Assembly: GCA_963795055.1 (NCBI GenBank) | Contig: CAWCGJ010000013.1 | Span: 1 to 64,000 of the forward strand | Direction of reading: 5' to 3' | Length of the DNA: 64,000 nt | Source of the DNA: JASHPR01 sp963795055 | GTDB taxonomy: Bacteria; Actinomycetota; Actinomycetes; Streptosporangiales; Streptosporangiaceae | Shown: positions 54,474-63,185 of the stretch, one piece after another | How positions within the stretch are numbered: the first letter of the stretch is position 1 | How the letters are laid out: the number at the start of each line of letters is the position of its first letter | Position numbers and translations under genes: made by a program | The notes under the pieces: generated by a model | What the model saw: only the letters and a program-made list of their open reading frames with translations | What the model was told of the DNA's origin: nothing | The model's database searches: none

Positions 54474-56963
54474 CTATTCGCTGCGCAGGACCGTGCCCGG
54501 GCTGATCCGGGCGGCCGCCCACCCGGGCCCCGCGGCCAGCAGGTTGGCCAGCAGCAGCGCGGCGGGGATGGTCGCCAGGACCAGCGCCACCGGGATGTCG
54601 GCCTGGTCCGACACCCCGGCCGACCCGGCGAACAGGGCCCAGGCCCACCGGCCGGCCAGCACGCCGAGCGGCAGGCCGACCAGCAGCGCGGCCGCGGCCA
54701 GCGCGCTGGCCTGCCAGGACACCACTCGGATGACCTGGGACCGGCGCAGGCCGAGGGTCTTAAGCACCGCGAGGTCGCGGCGGCGGCGGCGCACGCCGGT
54801 GAGGAGTGCGTGGGCGAGCGTGGCCACGGCGAGCAGGGCCAGCACGGCGCCCAGGATCAGCGGGGTGTCCCGGATGCTGGCGTAGTTCTTGATGTCGCTG
54901 GGCCGCTGGTCGCTGGCTACCGAGCAGCTTCCGGGTCCGGGCAGGCAGCCGAGCTTGATCACCGCCGCGGTCAGCCGGTTCGCGGCGGCGGCCAGGTCGG
55001 TGCCGGACCGGTAGCGCAGCAGGAAGAAGTTGTAGCACGTGGCCCTGGCGCCGCAGCCGGTCGGCAGGAAGGGCTCGGACAGCATCGGGGCGCTGACGGC
55101 CGCGCCGGTGCCCAGATCGGTGGCGGCGAAGGTGCCCCGGCCGAACTCCGGGAACACCGCCACGCCGACGATGCGCATGGTTTGCCGCCGGGCCGGGCCG
55201 AACGCGGCCACCGGATTGGCCACCACAGGCACGGTCTGCCCGATCCGCCGGTGGATGGCCCGCAGGGTCTGCGCGCCGAGCACGATCTGGCCGGGCCCGG
55301 AGGGATAATGCCCGGTGAGTAGGGTGAAGTAGCCCTGGCCGCGGACGGGACTGATCCCGATGGCCGCCACGAGCTGCCCGTCGATGGAGAGCTGGCCGTA
55401 GTCGCCGGCCGCGTACCCGCTGATGGCCGGCTCGGCGGACAGGAGCTTCGCGCCGCGCCCGGCCGTGACGCCCCCGAAGTTTAGGTCCAGTTCCTGGGCC
55501 CAGTTCTGCCCGTACCGGTGCGGCGTGCCGACCAGGGCGATCAGGCTGGTGGCGAAGGTCACCGCGGCGGCCACGGCCGCGATCGCCACCGTGGTGCCGG
55601 CCAGGGCGCTGCGCACCGGGACCGCGGTCCGGCCGCGGCCCGGCTCGAACGCCATTCGTACCCCGACGCTGCCGGTCACCGAGCCGAGCCTTGTCAGTAC
55701 CGGGCCCAGCCGGGAGGCCTGTGCGGGCGCGGCGGGCTCGGCCACCCCCAGCGGTCCCTGCACCCGGGCCGCCGCCCGCCAGGCGGCCGGCACCAGCACG
55801 GCCAGCGGCAGCAACGCGATGGCGGCGAAGCCGACGCCCAGGATGGCCAGGTTGACCTCCACCCCGGGCTGCGGCTCGGCCAGGCGCGCGGGCCCGATCG
55901 GCATGAGCGGGGAGGCCGCCACGGCCATCGCCACCGCGACCGCGGCCCCAGCCAGCGTCACTACGGCCACCCGGGCCAGGGACAGGCCGACCAGCCGGGC
56001 GCGGGTCATGCCGAGCGCGCGCAGGATCGGGAATTCGGTCGCGTCCAGGATCAGCTGGCGGCCGAGCAGCTGGCCGATGATGGCCAGCGCGAAGAGTCCG
56101 GCCAGCGCGGCGAACACAGCCAGGGCGATGGCGTCCGGGCGGATGGCCTGCTGCGTGGCGGCGACCTCGTCGGACAGGTTGATGACGTCGGTACCTACGC
56201 GTTGGCCCAGATAATGCCTGCCGAGCGAGTCGGCGGCCGCCAGGAACGCGGCCATGCTGGCGGCCGGCCGCAGGCGCACCGCGGCTTCGGTACCGTAGCT
56301 GGACGACTCGGCCAGGCCCAAGCCGGTGAACCGCGGGCTCAGCAGGGCGATGGGCTGGGTGTTCATCGCGATGGCGGGCACGATCTGGGTGTCGAAGACG
56401 CCGACCGCCGACACCCGGAAGGCCGCCGGTATCGCCCGCCCCAGCTCGGGGCTGCCCGTCCGGGGAGCGTTCGGGACCACGAGCAGGTGCAGCGTGCTGC
56501 CCGGTCTCAGGTGCTCCAGGGCGGCCAGCTGCGGGTCGACGACCGCCTGGCCGACGGCTTGCGGACCGAACATCCGGCCTTGCAGGATCTTGACCTGGTC
56601 CGTTGGGTCGCGCATGACCCGGTCGGTGCTGGAGTAGCTCGTCACCGCGGTCGGCAGCGGACCGTGGCGCGCCGGCAGCGCCGTCTGGTACAGGGAATAT
56701 ACCGACATCGCGGACACCTGGGGCAGCCGGGCCAGCGCGGCGAAGTAGCCCGGCGGCACGGGCCCGTTCGCGCCCGGAAGGACGTCAACCTGAGCGGCGC
56801 GGGCCCACTGCAGCAGTCGGGGGTAGGCGGTGTCGGTGCGCCGCGCGCCCGCGGCGGCGGTGAGCACCACCCCGCCGATCAGGCCCAGCAGCAGCGCCAG
56901 GGCCGCGAGCGGCCGCCACCGCAGGCGGAAGTCCGCGCGCAGGCTCAGCCACACCGATCCCAT
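54474..56963 (-). CDS. FtsX/MacB-like ABC transporter permease
   Basis: 829 aa. N-terminal helix LAALALLLGLIGGVVLTAAA, a large extracellular domain, two FtsX modules (helices around residues 275-400 and 690-825), and a C-terminal VRRRRRDLAVLKTLGLRRSQ and TVLRSE ending. The family exports lipoproteins, peptides or drugs with a separate ATPase; no ATPase gene is adjacent in the window. Complete gene, in contrast to the fragment at 10345-10698. Confidence 0.92.
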   Translation of the reverse strand: MGSVWLSLRADFRLRWRPLAALALLLGLIGGVVLTAAAGARRTDTAYPRLLQWARAAQVDVLPGANGPVPPGYFAALARLPQVSAMSVYSLYQTALPARHGPLPTAVTSYSSTDRVMRDPTDQVKILQGRMFGPQAVGQAVVDPQLAALEHLRPGSTLHLLVVPNAPRTGSPELGRAIPAAFRVSAVGVFDTQIVPAIAMNTQPIALLSPRFTGLGLAESSSYGTEAAVRLRPAASMAAFLAAADSLGRHYLGQRVGTDVINLSDEVAATQQAIRPDAIALAVFAALAGLFALAIIGQLLGRQLILDATEFPILRALGMTRARLVGLSLARVAVVTLAGAAVAVAMAVAASPLMPIGPARLAEPQPGVEVNLAILGVGFAAIALLPLAVLVPAAWRAAARVQGPLGVAEPAAPAQASRLGPVLTRLGSVTGSVGVRMAFEPGRGRTAVPVRSALAGTTVAIAAVAAAVTFATSLIALVGTPHRYGQNWAQELDLNFGGVTAGRGAKLLSAEPAISGYAAGDYGQLSIDGQLVAAIGISPVRGQGYFTLLTGHYPSGPGQIVLGAQTLRAIHRRIGQTVPVVANPVAAFGPARRQTMRIVGVAVFPEFGRGTFAATDLGTGAAVSAPMLSEPFLPTGCGARATCYNFFLLRYRSGTDLAAAANRLTAAVIKLGCLPGPGSCSVASDQRPSDIKNYASIRDTPLILGAVLALLAVATLAHALLTGVRRRRRDLAVLKTLGLRRSQVIRVVSWQASALAAAALLVGLPLGVLAGRWAWALFAGSAGVSDQADIPVALVLATIPAALLLANLLAAGPGWAAARISPGTVLRSE

Positions 56964-57050
56964 GGGATGATTCAGCCCCGAACCCGGTCCGGGTGCAAGG
57001 ATGCAGCCATCCCCGGCCCTGGTGGTGCCTCCCGCACCCGGCCCAGGGTG

Positions 57051-57827
57051 TTACCGATCCTCCGCCAGGACCCGGCGGGGATGGACACCGTCCACGTAGC
57101 CCAGGAACGGCGGGTAGATGTTGTAGCCGAGCAGTTCCTGCAGCCGCTCGGGCAGTTGCCGGACCACGTCGCGGGGCACCGCGAGGCAGTGGTTCTCCTG
57201 CGGCCGCAGCCAGGCGGCGGCGTACTCCAGGATCACGCCCAGGCGCGGCCGGCCGGTGCGGTTGGCCCCGCCGCCGTGCCAGAGGCTGCCCAGGTAGAAC
57301 ATGACCGATCCGGGCGACAGGATGGCCGTCTCGACCGGGTCGGAGGCGGCGGGCCGGCGCCCGGGTTCCCAGACGTGGCTGCCCGGGATGAACCGGGTGG
57401 CGCCGTTGTCGCTGGTGAATTCGTCCAGGGGCCACATCGTGTTGACGACCACCGGCGGGTGCGGCTGCGGCAGCGGGTAGACCGCGTCGTCGCGGTGCAG
57501 CACCTGGGCGCGCTCCCCCGGCCCGATGCGGATGCCCACCGGGGCGCTGAGCTGGTAGTGGCCCAGGACCTGGTCGAGGACCTCCAGCACCAGCGGGTGC
57601 ACGACCGCCCCGTCGAACGTCCGGGTCTTGGCGAACAGGGCGTACACCCGCTGGGTGGACAGCCCCTCGAACGTGTTGCGCCCCGCCGGCACCGCTTCCA
57701 GCACCCGGCTCAGGTCCGCCGCGGCGGCCCGGACGTCGGCGGCGGTCATCAGGCCGGACACGACCGCGTAGCCGTCGTCGGTCAGCCGCCGCGCCACGTC
57801 CTGGCCGGTGGACGTCGCGCCAGGCAT
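57051..57827 (-). CDS. phytanoyl-CoA dioxygenase (PhyH) family protein
   Basis: 258 aa Fe(II)/2-oxoglutarate dioxygenase. Iron ligands are HRDD (VLHRDDAVYP) and the distal histidine in SLWHGGGANRTGRPRLG, with the 2-oxoglutarate arginine following. FIPGSHVWEPGRRP is family-typical. ATG at 57827 has GTGAGGG upstream; ATG at 57845 is possible. Many actinobacterial members hydroxylate small metabolites; substrate unknown. Confidence 0.9.
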   Translation of the reverse strand: MPGATSTGQDVARRLTDDGYAVVSGLMTAADVRAAAADLSRVLEAVPAGRNTFEGLSTQRVYALFAKTRTFDGAVVHPLVLEVLDQVLGHYQLSAPVGIRIGPGERAQVLHRDDAVYPLPQPHPPVVVNTMWPLDEFTSDNGATRFIPGSHVWEPGRRPAASDPVETAILSPGSVMFYLGSLWHGGGANRTGRPRLGVILEYAAAWLRPQENHCLAVPRDVVRQLPERLQELLGYNIYPPFLGYVDGVHPRRVLAEDR

Positions 57828-57944
57828 CGGGGCCCTCACCGGCATGAGCCTATCCCGGCCGCCGCGGCCGGGCTGGTAGCGTCGGCCTGGGGGTTGGCTG
57901 GGCCCGGGGCTCCCCGCTCGCACCAGGCGGCAGGAGGGAAGACC

Positions 57945-58352
57945 ATGGCCTCTCGGCTGAATCCGTATCTCAACTTCAACGGCAACGCCCGCCCGGCGCT
58001 GGAGTTCTACGCCAGCGTGTTCGGCGGCAAGCCCGTCTTCAGCACGTTCGCCGATTTCGGCGCCAAGGACTCGCCGGACGCCGACCGGATCATGCACGGC
58101 ATGCTGGAGACCGACGCCGGCTACACGATCATGGCGGCCGACGTCACCAGCGACATGGGATACCACGCCCCGGCCGGGTTCTCGGTGAGCGTGTCCGGCG
58201 ACGACGCCGACGCCCTGCGCGCCTACTTCGAGAAGCTGTCCGCCGGCGGGACCGCCACGATGCCGATGCAAAAGCAGGTCTGGGGCGACGAGTTCGGCAT
58301 GTGCGTCGACCGGTACGGCGTCTCCTGGCTGGTCGACATCACCCAGCCCTAG
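57945..58352 (+). CDS. VOC-family PhnB-like protein
   Basis: 135 aa glyoxalase-fold protein: NPYLNFNGNARPALEFYASV, FGGKPVFSTFADFG, and FGMCVDRYGVSWLVDI near the end. It resembles PhnB/3-demethylubiquinone-9 3-methyltransferase-like proteins of unclear activity. ATG at 57945 with CAGGAGGG upstream. Confidence 0.92.
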   Translation: MASRLNPYLNFNGNARPALEFYASVFGGKPVFSTFADFGAKDSPDADRIMHGMLETDAGYTIMAADVTSDMGYHAPAGFSVSVSGDDADALRAYFEKLSAGGTATMPMQKQVWGDEFGMCVDRYGVSWLVDITQP

Positions 58353-58431
58353 CCCTCACCCCAGCCGCAACCCTCACCCAGCGGCCCGCCCGCCAGCCAT
58401 TATCATCGCGACTTTTCATCCGATCCAGTCG

Positions 58432-58444
58432 TTGGGTAACCCAA
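58432..58444. promoter_or_regulatory. palindrome upstream of hyi, candidate IclR site
   Basis: TTGGGTAACCCAA, perfect arms of six bases around one base, 90 bases before the hyi start. Flanked by CTTTTCAT (58412-58419) and ATGAAAAG (58473-58480), an outer inverted repeat. The IclR gene downstream is the obvious candidate binder. Confidence 0.5.
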
Positions 58445-58533
58445 TTTCGACCGGTTTGTGCCCACGGAATCCATGAAAAGATAGAAAATGATCATGGCGA
58501 CCGGCTGACGATCGGCCGCGACGAGGAGGCGCC

Positions 58534-59331
58534 GTGCTGTTCGCCGCGAACCTGTCGATCCTGTGGCCGGAACTGCCGCTGGCGGACCGATTCGAGCGCG
58601 CGGCCCGGGCCGGGTTCGCCGCCGTCGAGCTGTGGTGGCCGGGCCTCGCGGCCGCGCGGTCGCTGCCCGCGCTGACCGGCCGCTGGGGATTGCGGCTGGT
58701 GCTGCTGAACTTCGACGCGGGAGACATGGCGGCCGGCGAGCGCGGCCTGGCCGGCGATCCCGGCCGCCGCGAGCGGCTGCGCGCCAGCGTGCCGGACGCG
58801 CTGGCGATCGCCCGGGCGTGCGGCTGCCCCCGGCTCAACCTGCTGCTCGGGCTGCGGCAGGAACGGTACCCGCTCGGCCAGCAGCTGGCCTGCGCCCGGG
58901 ACAACGTGGCCTGGGCGGCCGACCTGGCGGCGGAGGCCGGCTGTGAGGTGATGCTCGAGGCCATCAACCCGATGGACAACGGGCCGTGCCTGCTCACCAC
59001 CACCGCGGCCGCGGCCAGCTTCGCCGCGCGCGTGGCCCGCGACAACGTGCGGCTGCAGTACGACGTGTACCACATGCAGCGGATGGAGGGTGACCTCGTC
59101 TCCACCCTGGACGCGTACTGGCCGCTGATCGGGCATATCCAGATCGCCGACGTGCCCGGCCGGCACGAGCCGGGCACCGGCGAGATCAACTACCCGTTCG
59201 TGCTCGACCACATCGACGCTAAGGGCTACCAGGGCGCGGTCGGGCTGGAATACCACCCGTCCACCGGGCGGGCCGAGGATTGTCTCGGCTGGCTGGCGGA
59301 ATACCGCGGCGCCCGCGATCACCGGTGGTGA
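58534..59331 (+). CDS. hyi: hydroxypyruvate isomerase-like TIM-barrel protein
   Basis: 265 aa of the AP-endonuclease-2-like isomerase family: ANLSILWPELPLADRFERAA, LLNFDAGDMAAGERGLAGDP, the metal/active-site EAINPMDNG, YDVYHMQRMEGD, GHIQIADVPGRHEPGTGEIN and GLEYHPS. Converts hydroxypyruvate to tartronate semialdehyde in glyoxylate metabolism. GTG start with GAGGAGG upstream. First gene of the IclR-linked cluster. Confidence 0.88.
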   Translation: MLFAANLSILWPELPLADRFERAARAGFAAVELWWPGLAAARSLPALTGRWGLRLVLLNFDAGDMAAGERGLAGDPGRRERLRASVPDALAIARACGCPRLNLLLGLRQERYPLGQQLACARDNVAWAADLAAEAGCEVMLEAINPMDNGPCLLTTTAAAASFAARVARDNVRLQYDVYHMQRMEGDLVSTLDAYWPLIGHIQIADVPGRHEPGTGEINYPFVLDHIDAKGYQGAVGLEYHPSTGRAEDCLGWLAEYRGARDHRW

Positions 59332-59403
59332 CCCAGGTGCGGGCGGCTGGCCCGTTACGGAAAAGCATTTACAGTGGACCGCCGTTCCGGGTCTACTAGC
59401 ACT

Positions 59404-60198
59404 ATGGAACAGCAGTCCAACACGGCCGCGGCGGCGTCGCAGCTGGACCGGGCGCTGGACATCCTGGAGCTGCTCGCCGGGTCACCGGGCCCGCAGGGCC
59501 TGACCGACATCGCGGAGCGGGTGCACGGCCCGAAGGCCACTGTGCACCGGCTGCTGGCCACGCTGGCGGCCCGCGGTTATGCCACCCAGGACCCCCGGAC
59601 CGGCCGGTACGCCGCCGGGATCCGCTGCTTCGAGCTGGGCAGCCTGTGGGCCAGCCGGCTCGACCTGCGCGCGGTCGCGGCGCCGCACGCGGCGAGGCTG
59701 AACGAGCTCAGCGGCGAGACGGTCCACCTGGCGGTCTACGACCACGGGGACGTCGTCTACGTCGACAAGATCGAGAGCCGTCACCCGGTGGTGGCGAAGT
59801 CGCAGGTGGGAGGGCGATGCCCGGCCTCGTGCGTGGCGACCGGCCGGGCACTGCTCGCCTACCAGCCGCGGGCGGAGATCGAGGAAGTCCTGCGCGGCCC
59901 GCTGCCCGGGCACAGCCCGCAGTCCATCACGCGGCCCGCCGAGCTCGGCGCGCTGCTGGACCAGGTCCGGCGCGACGGCTACGCCGTCAACCACGGCGGC
60001 TACCGGGAGGGGGTGGGCGGCGTGGCGGCCCCGGTCCGGGACTACACCGGCGCCGTCGTGGCGTCGGTGGGGCTGTGCATGCCCGAACCGCGCTTCGGGC
60101 CGGACCGGCTCGGCGCGCTGCGCGACTGGACCGTCGAGGCGGCCGCCGCGATCTCGGCCGCGCTGGGCGGCCCGGCCGCCCCGGTGCGGGCCGGATAG
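59404..60198 (+). CDS. IclR-family transcriptional regulator
   Basis: 264 aa. Winged helix QLDRALDILELLAGSPGPQG and LTDIAERVHGPKATVHRLLA, then an IclR effector domain with VYVDKIESRHP and RCPASCVATGRALLA. Members control catabolic operons for glyoxylate, aromatic or purine compounds. ATG at 59404 is chosen over GTG at 59374. It lies between hyi and the oxidoreductase genes on the same strand and probably controls them. Confidence 0.92.
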   Translation: MEQQSNTAAAASQLDRALDILELLAGSPGPQGLTDIAERVHGPKATVHRLLATLAARGYATQDPRTGRYAAGIRCFELGSLWASRLDLRAVAAPHAARLNELSGETVHLAVYDHGDVVYVDKIESRHPVVAKSQVGGRCPASCVATGRALLAYQPRAEIEEVLRGPLPGHSPQSITRPAELGALLDQVRRDGYAVNHGGYREGVGGVAAPVRDYTGAVVASVGLCMPEPRFGPDRLGALRDWTVEAAAAISAALGGPAAPVRAG

Positions 60199-60205
60199 GA
60201 CCCCG

Positions 60206-63145
60206 ATGGGCACCAGGCACCGCATCGGACTGACCGTCAACGGCGAGCCGCGCGCCTGCGAGACCGCCGGGCGCACCAGCCTCGCCGACCTGTTACGCGA
60301 CGAGCTGCACCTGACCGGCACTCATCTCGGCTGCGAGCACGGGGTCTGCGGCTGCTGCACCGTCCTGCTCGACGGCGAGCCGGTCCGGTCCTGCCTGATC
60401 CTCGCCGCGCAGGCCGACGGCCACAGCATCACCACGATCGAGGGGGCCGGCCAGCCAGACGGCGGCCTCAGCGCGGTGCAGGAGGCGTTCTGCCAGGCTC
60501 ACGCCTTGCAGTGCGGGTACTGCACGCCGGGCATGGTGCTAGCCGCCCAGGCCCTGCTCGACGCGAACCCCGCGCCCGGCCGCGCGGACATCGACCAGGC
60601 CCTGGGCGGCAACATCTGCCGCTGCACCGGGTACGTGCAGGTCCGCGAGGCGGTGGGGCTGGCCGCCCGGGGGCGTTCCGGTCCCCGGGACCGGATGTCC
60701 CGGCCGCACCCGGTCCGCGAGGACCGCCGCTTCGTCACCGGGCGCGGCCGGTACGTCGCGGATATCACGCCGCCGGGAACGCTGCACGCCGGGCTGGTCA
60801 CCAGCCCGCACGCGCACGCGAGGATCGTCTCGGTCGACGTGGCGGACGCCCTCAAGCTCGCCGGCGTGGCCGCCGTGGTGACCGGCGCGGCGCTCGCGGA
60901 AGCCACCGAGCCGCTGCGCCAGTACCTCAGGCTGCCCGCCGTGCAGTGGCGGCCGCTGGCGGTGGATGAGGCCCGCTACGCCGGCGAGTGGGTGGTGGTG
61001 GTCGTGGCCGCCTCGCGCGCCCTGGCCGAGGACGCGGCGGAACTGGTCCGCGTGGACTACGACCCGCTCCCGGCCGTGCTGGACCCGGAGGCCGCGATCC
61101 GCGACGACGCCCCGCTCGTGCACGCCGCCCTGGGCAGCAACGTGCTGGCCCGCCGGGAGTTCGCCTGGGGGGACGTGGCCGCGGACTTCGCGCGGGCGGA
61201 GGAGGTCAGCCGGGTGCGGGTGCGCTGGAACCGCAGCTCCACGGTCCCGCTGGAGACGTTCGGCGTGGTCGCCAGCTGGGACGCCGACCGCGGGCTGCTC
61301 GACATCTGGGCCTCGGTGCAGATGCCGCAGTTTCCCGACCAGGTCGCGCACGCCCTGCGGCTGCCCACCAACCGGGTGCGGGTGCACTTCGACGTCGACG
61401 TGGGCGGGAGCTACGGCGTCAAGCGCGGGATCAAGCACGCCGTGCTCGCCGGGTATCTCTCCACCCGGCTGCGCGCGCCGGTGAAGCTCATCGAGGACCG
61501 GGCGGAGAACATGCACGGCGGGGACTTCCACGGCCCCGACCGGATCTTCGACGTCGAGCTGGCCTGCACCCACGAGGGCGACTTCACCAGCATCCGGATC
61601 GAGGTCATCGACGATGAAGGCGCGTTCCCCGGGCGCTCGCCGCTGCAGCTGGCCAAGCCCATCGGGGCCATCGTGGGGCCGTACCGCATCGGCTCGGCCG
61701 CGTACACCGCCACCGCGGTCGCCACCAACAAGACCGGGCAGGTCGCGGTGCGCGGGTTCGGCCAGGCGCCGACCAACTACGCGATCGAGTCCGCCGTGGA
61801 CGCGGCCGCGCGGCAGCTCGGCCTGGACCGGCTGGCCATCCGCCGGCGCAACTTCATCCGGCCCGACGAGTTCCCCTACCGCATCCCCAGCGGCACCGAG
61901 TACGACTCCGGTGACTACCCGGCGGTGCTGGACCAGGCCGTCGCCCTGGCCTCCGCGCCCGGCCGGCCGGGGCTGGCCGGGCTGGAACGCCGGCGCGACG
62001 AGCTGCGCGCGGCCGGGAAGCTGGCCGGGATCGGCGTGGCCGCCTGCCTGGAGCCCAGCGGCGGCAACGCGATCTTCGAGAACATCATGAACCCGGCCAA
62101 CGACAAGACCACCTTCCCCGAGGGCTGCCGCCTGCGGGTGGACGCCGACGGCGAGGTCACCGTGATCATCTCGATCTCCTCGGCCGGGCAGGGCCACGAG
62201 ACCATGGTCGCCGCGCTGGCCGCCAGAGAGCTGGGGCGCGACCCGGATTCGGTCATGGTGGTCCGGGCCGACTCGCTGACCGGGATGCCCTCGCAGAGCC
62301 CGGTGGGCAGCCGGATGGCGATCGTGCTGGGCGAGGCGGTGCACGGTGCGGCCGCCGAGCTGAAGCGCAAGCTGTGCCGGATCGGCGCGCACCGCCTCGG
62401 CGTAGCGGCCGGCGACGTGGAGTTCGCCGACGGCGCCGTGCGGGACCGCGCGGGCCGATCCGTGGGCTGGGCGGAGCTGGCCGCGATCGCGCTGCGCCGG
62501 CAGCACCTGATGCCCCCGGGCGAGCAGCCCGGGCTCGAGGTCGTGCACGTGGCGCACACGCCGCGCTCGGGCGCGCTGGCCGGGCCGGACGCCGTCGTGC
62601 AGGTCTACCCGTGCTATTCCTTCGAGGCGCACCTGGTGCTGGCCGGGGTCGACCCGGAGACCGGCCTGGTGGACCTCGACCGCTACTACCTGGCCCACGA
62701 CTGCGGGACGGTGATCAACCCGGACATCGTCCGGGGGATGGTCTTCGGCGGTATCGCGCACGGCATCGGCGTCGCCCTGTACGAGCAGTTCGCCTACTCC
62801 GACGACGGCCAGCCGCTGACCCAGTCCTTCCTGGACTACCTGCTGCCCAGCGCGCACGAGGTGCCGGAGATCATCGACGGCGAGCGCTGCACCCCCTCGC
62901 CGTTCACCACGCTGGGCCAGAAGGGGGCCGGCGAGGCGGGGTACATGGGCGCCCCGGCCGCGGTGGCCAGCGCGGTCAACGACGCCCTGGCCGGGTGCGG
63001 CGCCGGCCCCGTCCTCTCGCTCCCCATCAAGCCCGCCGACGTGTTGCTGGCCCTCCAACGAGCGGCGAGCCAAAGGGGCGCGGTGCCGCCTGGACTGAGG
63101 AGCGAGGGAGCTTGCGACCGAGCGACGAGGGAAGGCGGCCAGTGA
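60206..63145 (+). CDS. fused xanthine-dehydrogenase-family molybdenum hydroxylase
   Basis: 979 aa. Residues 1-155 are the small iron-sulfur subunit: plant-type [2Fe-2S] ligands C43, C48, C51 (CEHGVCGCC) and the second cluster in QCGYCTPGM and NICRCTGY. From about 165 the large molybdopterin subunit follows (REDRRFVTGRGRYVADI, VPLETFGVVA, VRGFGQAPTNYAIES, SAGQGHETMVAA) with the catalytic glutamate in KGAGEAGYM. These are usually separate genes. The FAD subunit is not present nearby. It starts eight bases after the IclR stop. The substrate is unknown; relatives oxidise aldehydes or N-heterocycles. Confidence 0.92.
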   Translation: MGTRHRIGLTVNGEPRACETAGRTSLADLLRDELHLTGTHLGCEHGVCGCCTVLLDGEPVRSCLILAAQADGHSITTIEGAGQPDGGLSAVQEAFCQAHALQCGYCTPGMVLAAQALLDANPAPGRADIDQALGGNICRCTGYVQVREAVGLAARGRSGPRDRMSRPHPVREDRRFVTGRGRYVADITPPGTLHAGLVTSPHAHARIVSVDVADALKLAGVAAVVTGAALAEATEPLRQYLRLPAVQWRPLAVDEARYAGEWVVVVVAASRALAEDAAELVRVDYDPLPAVLDPEAAIRDDAPLVHAALGSNVLARREFAWGDVAADFARAEEVSRVRVRWNRSSTVPLETFGVVASWDADRGLLDIWASVQMPQFPDQVAHALRLPTNRVRVHFDVDVGGSYGVKRGIKHAVLAGYLSTRLRAPVKLIEDRAENMHGGDFHGPDRIFDVELACTHEGDFTSIRIEVIDDEGAFPGRSPLQLAKPIGAIVGPYRIGSAAYTATAVATNKTGQVAVRGFGQAPTNYAIESAVDAAARQLGLDRLAIRRRNFIRPDEFPYRIPSGTEYDSGDYPAVLDQAVALASAPGRPGLAGLERRRDELRAAGKLAGIGVAACLEPSGGNAIFENIMNPANDKTTFPEGCRLRVDADGEVTVIISISSAGQGHETMVAALAARELGRDPDSVMVVRADSLTGMPSQSPVGSRMAIVLGEAVHGAAAELKRKLCRIGAHRLGVAAGDVEFADGAVRDRAGRSVGWAELAAIALRRQHLMPPGEQPGLEVVHVAHTPRSGALAGPDAVVQVYPCYSFEAHLVLAGVDPETGLVDLDRYYLAHDCGTVINPDIVRGMVFGGIAHGIGVALYEQFAYSDDGQPLTQSFLDYLLPSAHEVPEIIDGERCTPSPFTTLGQKGAGEAGYMGAPAAVASAVNDALAGCGAGPVLSLPIKPADVLLALQRAASQRGAVPPGLRSEGACDRATREGGQ

Positions 63146-63185
63146 AGGGTGAACGGGGAGGTGGGCGGGGCCCCGGAGGCGAGCC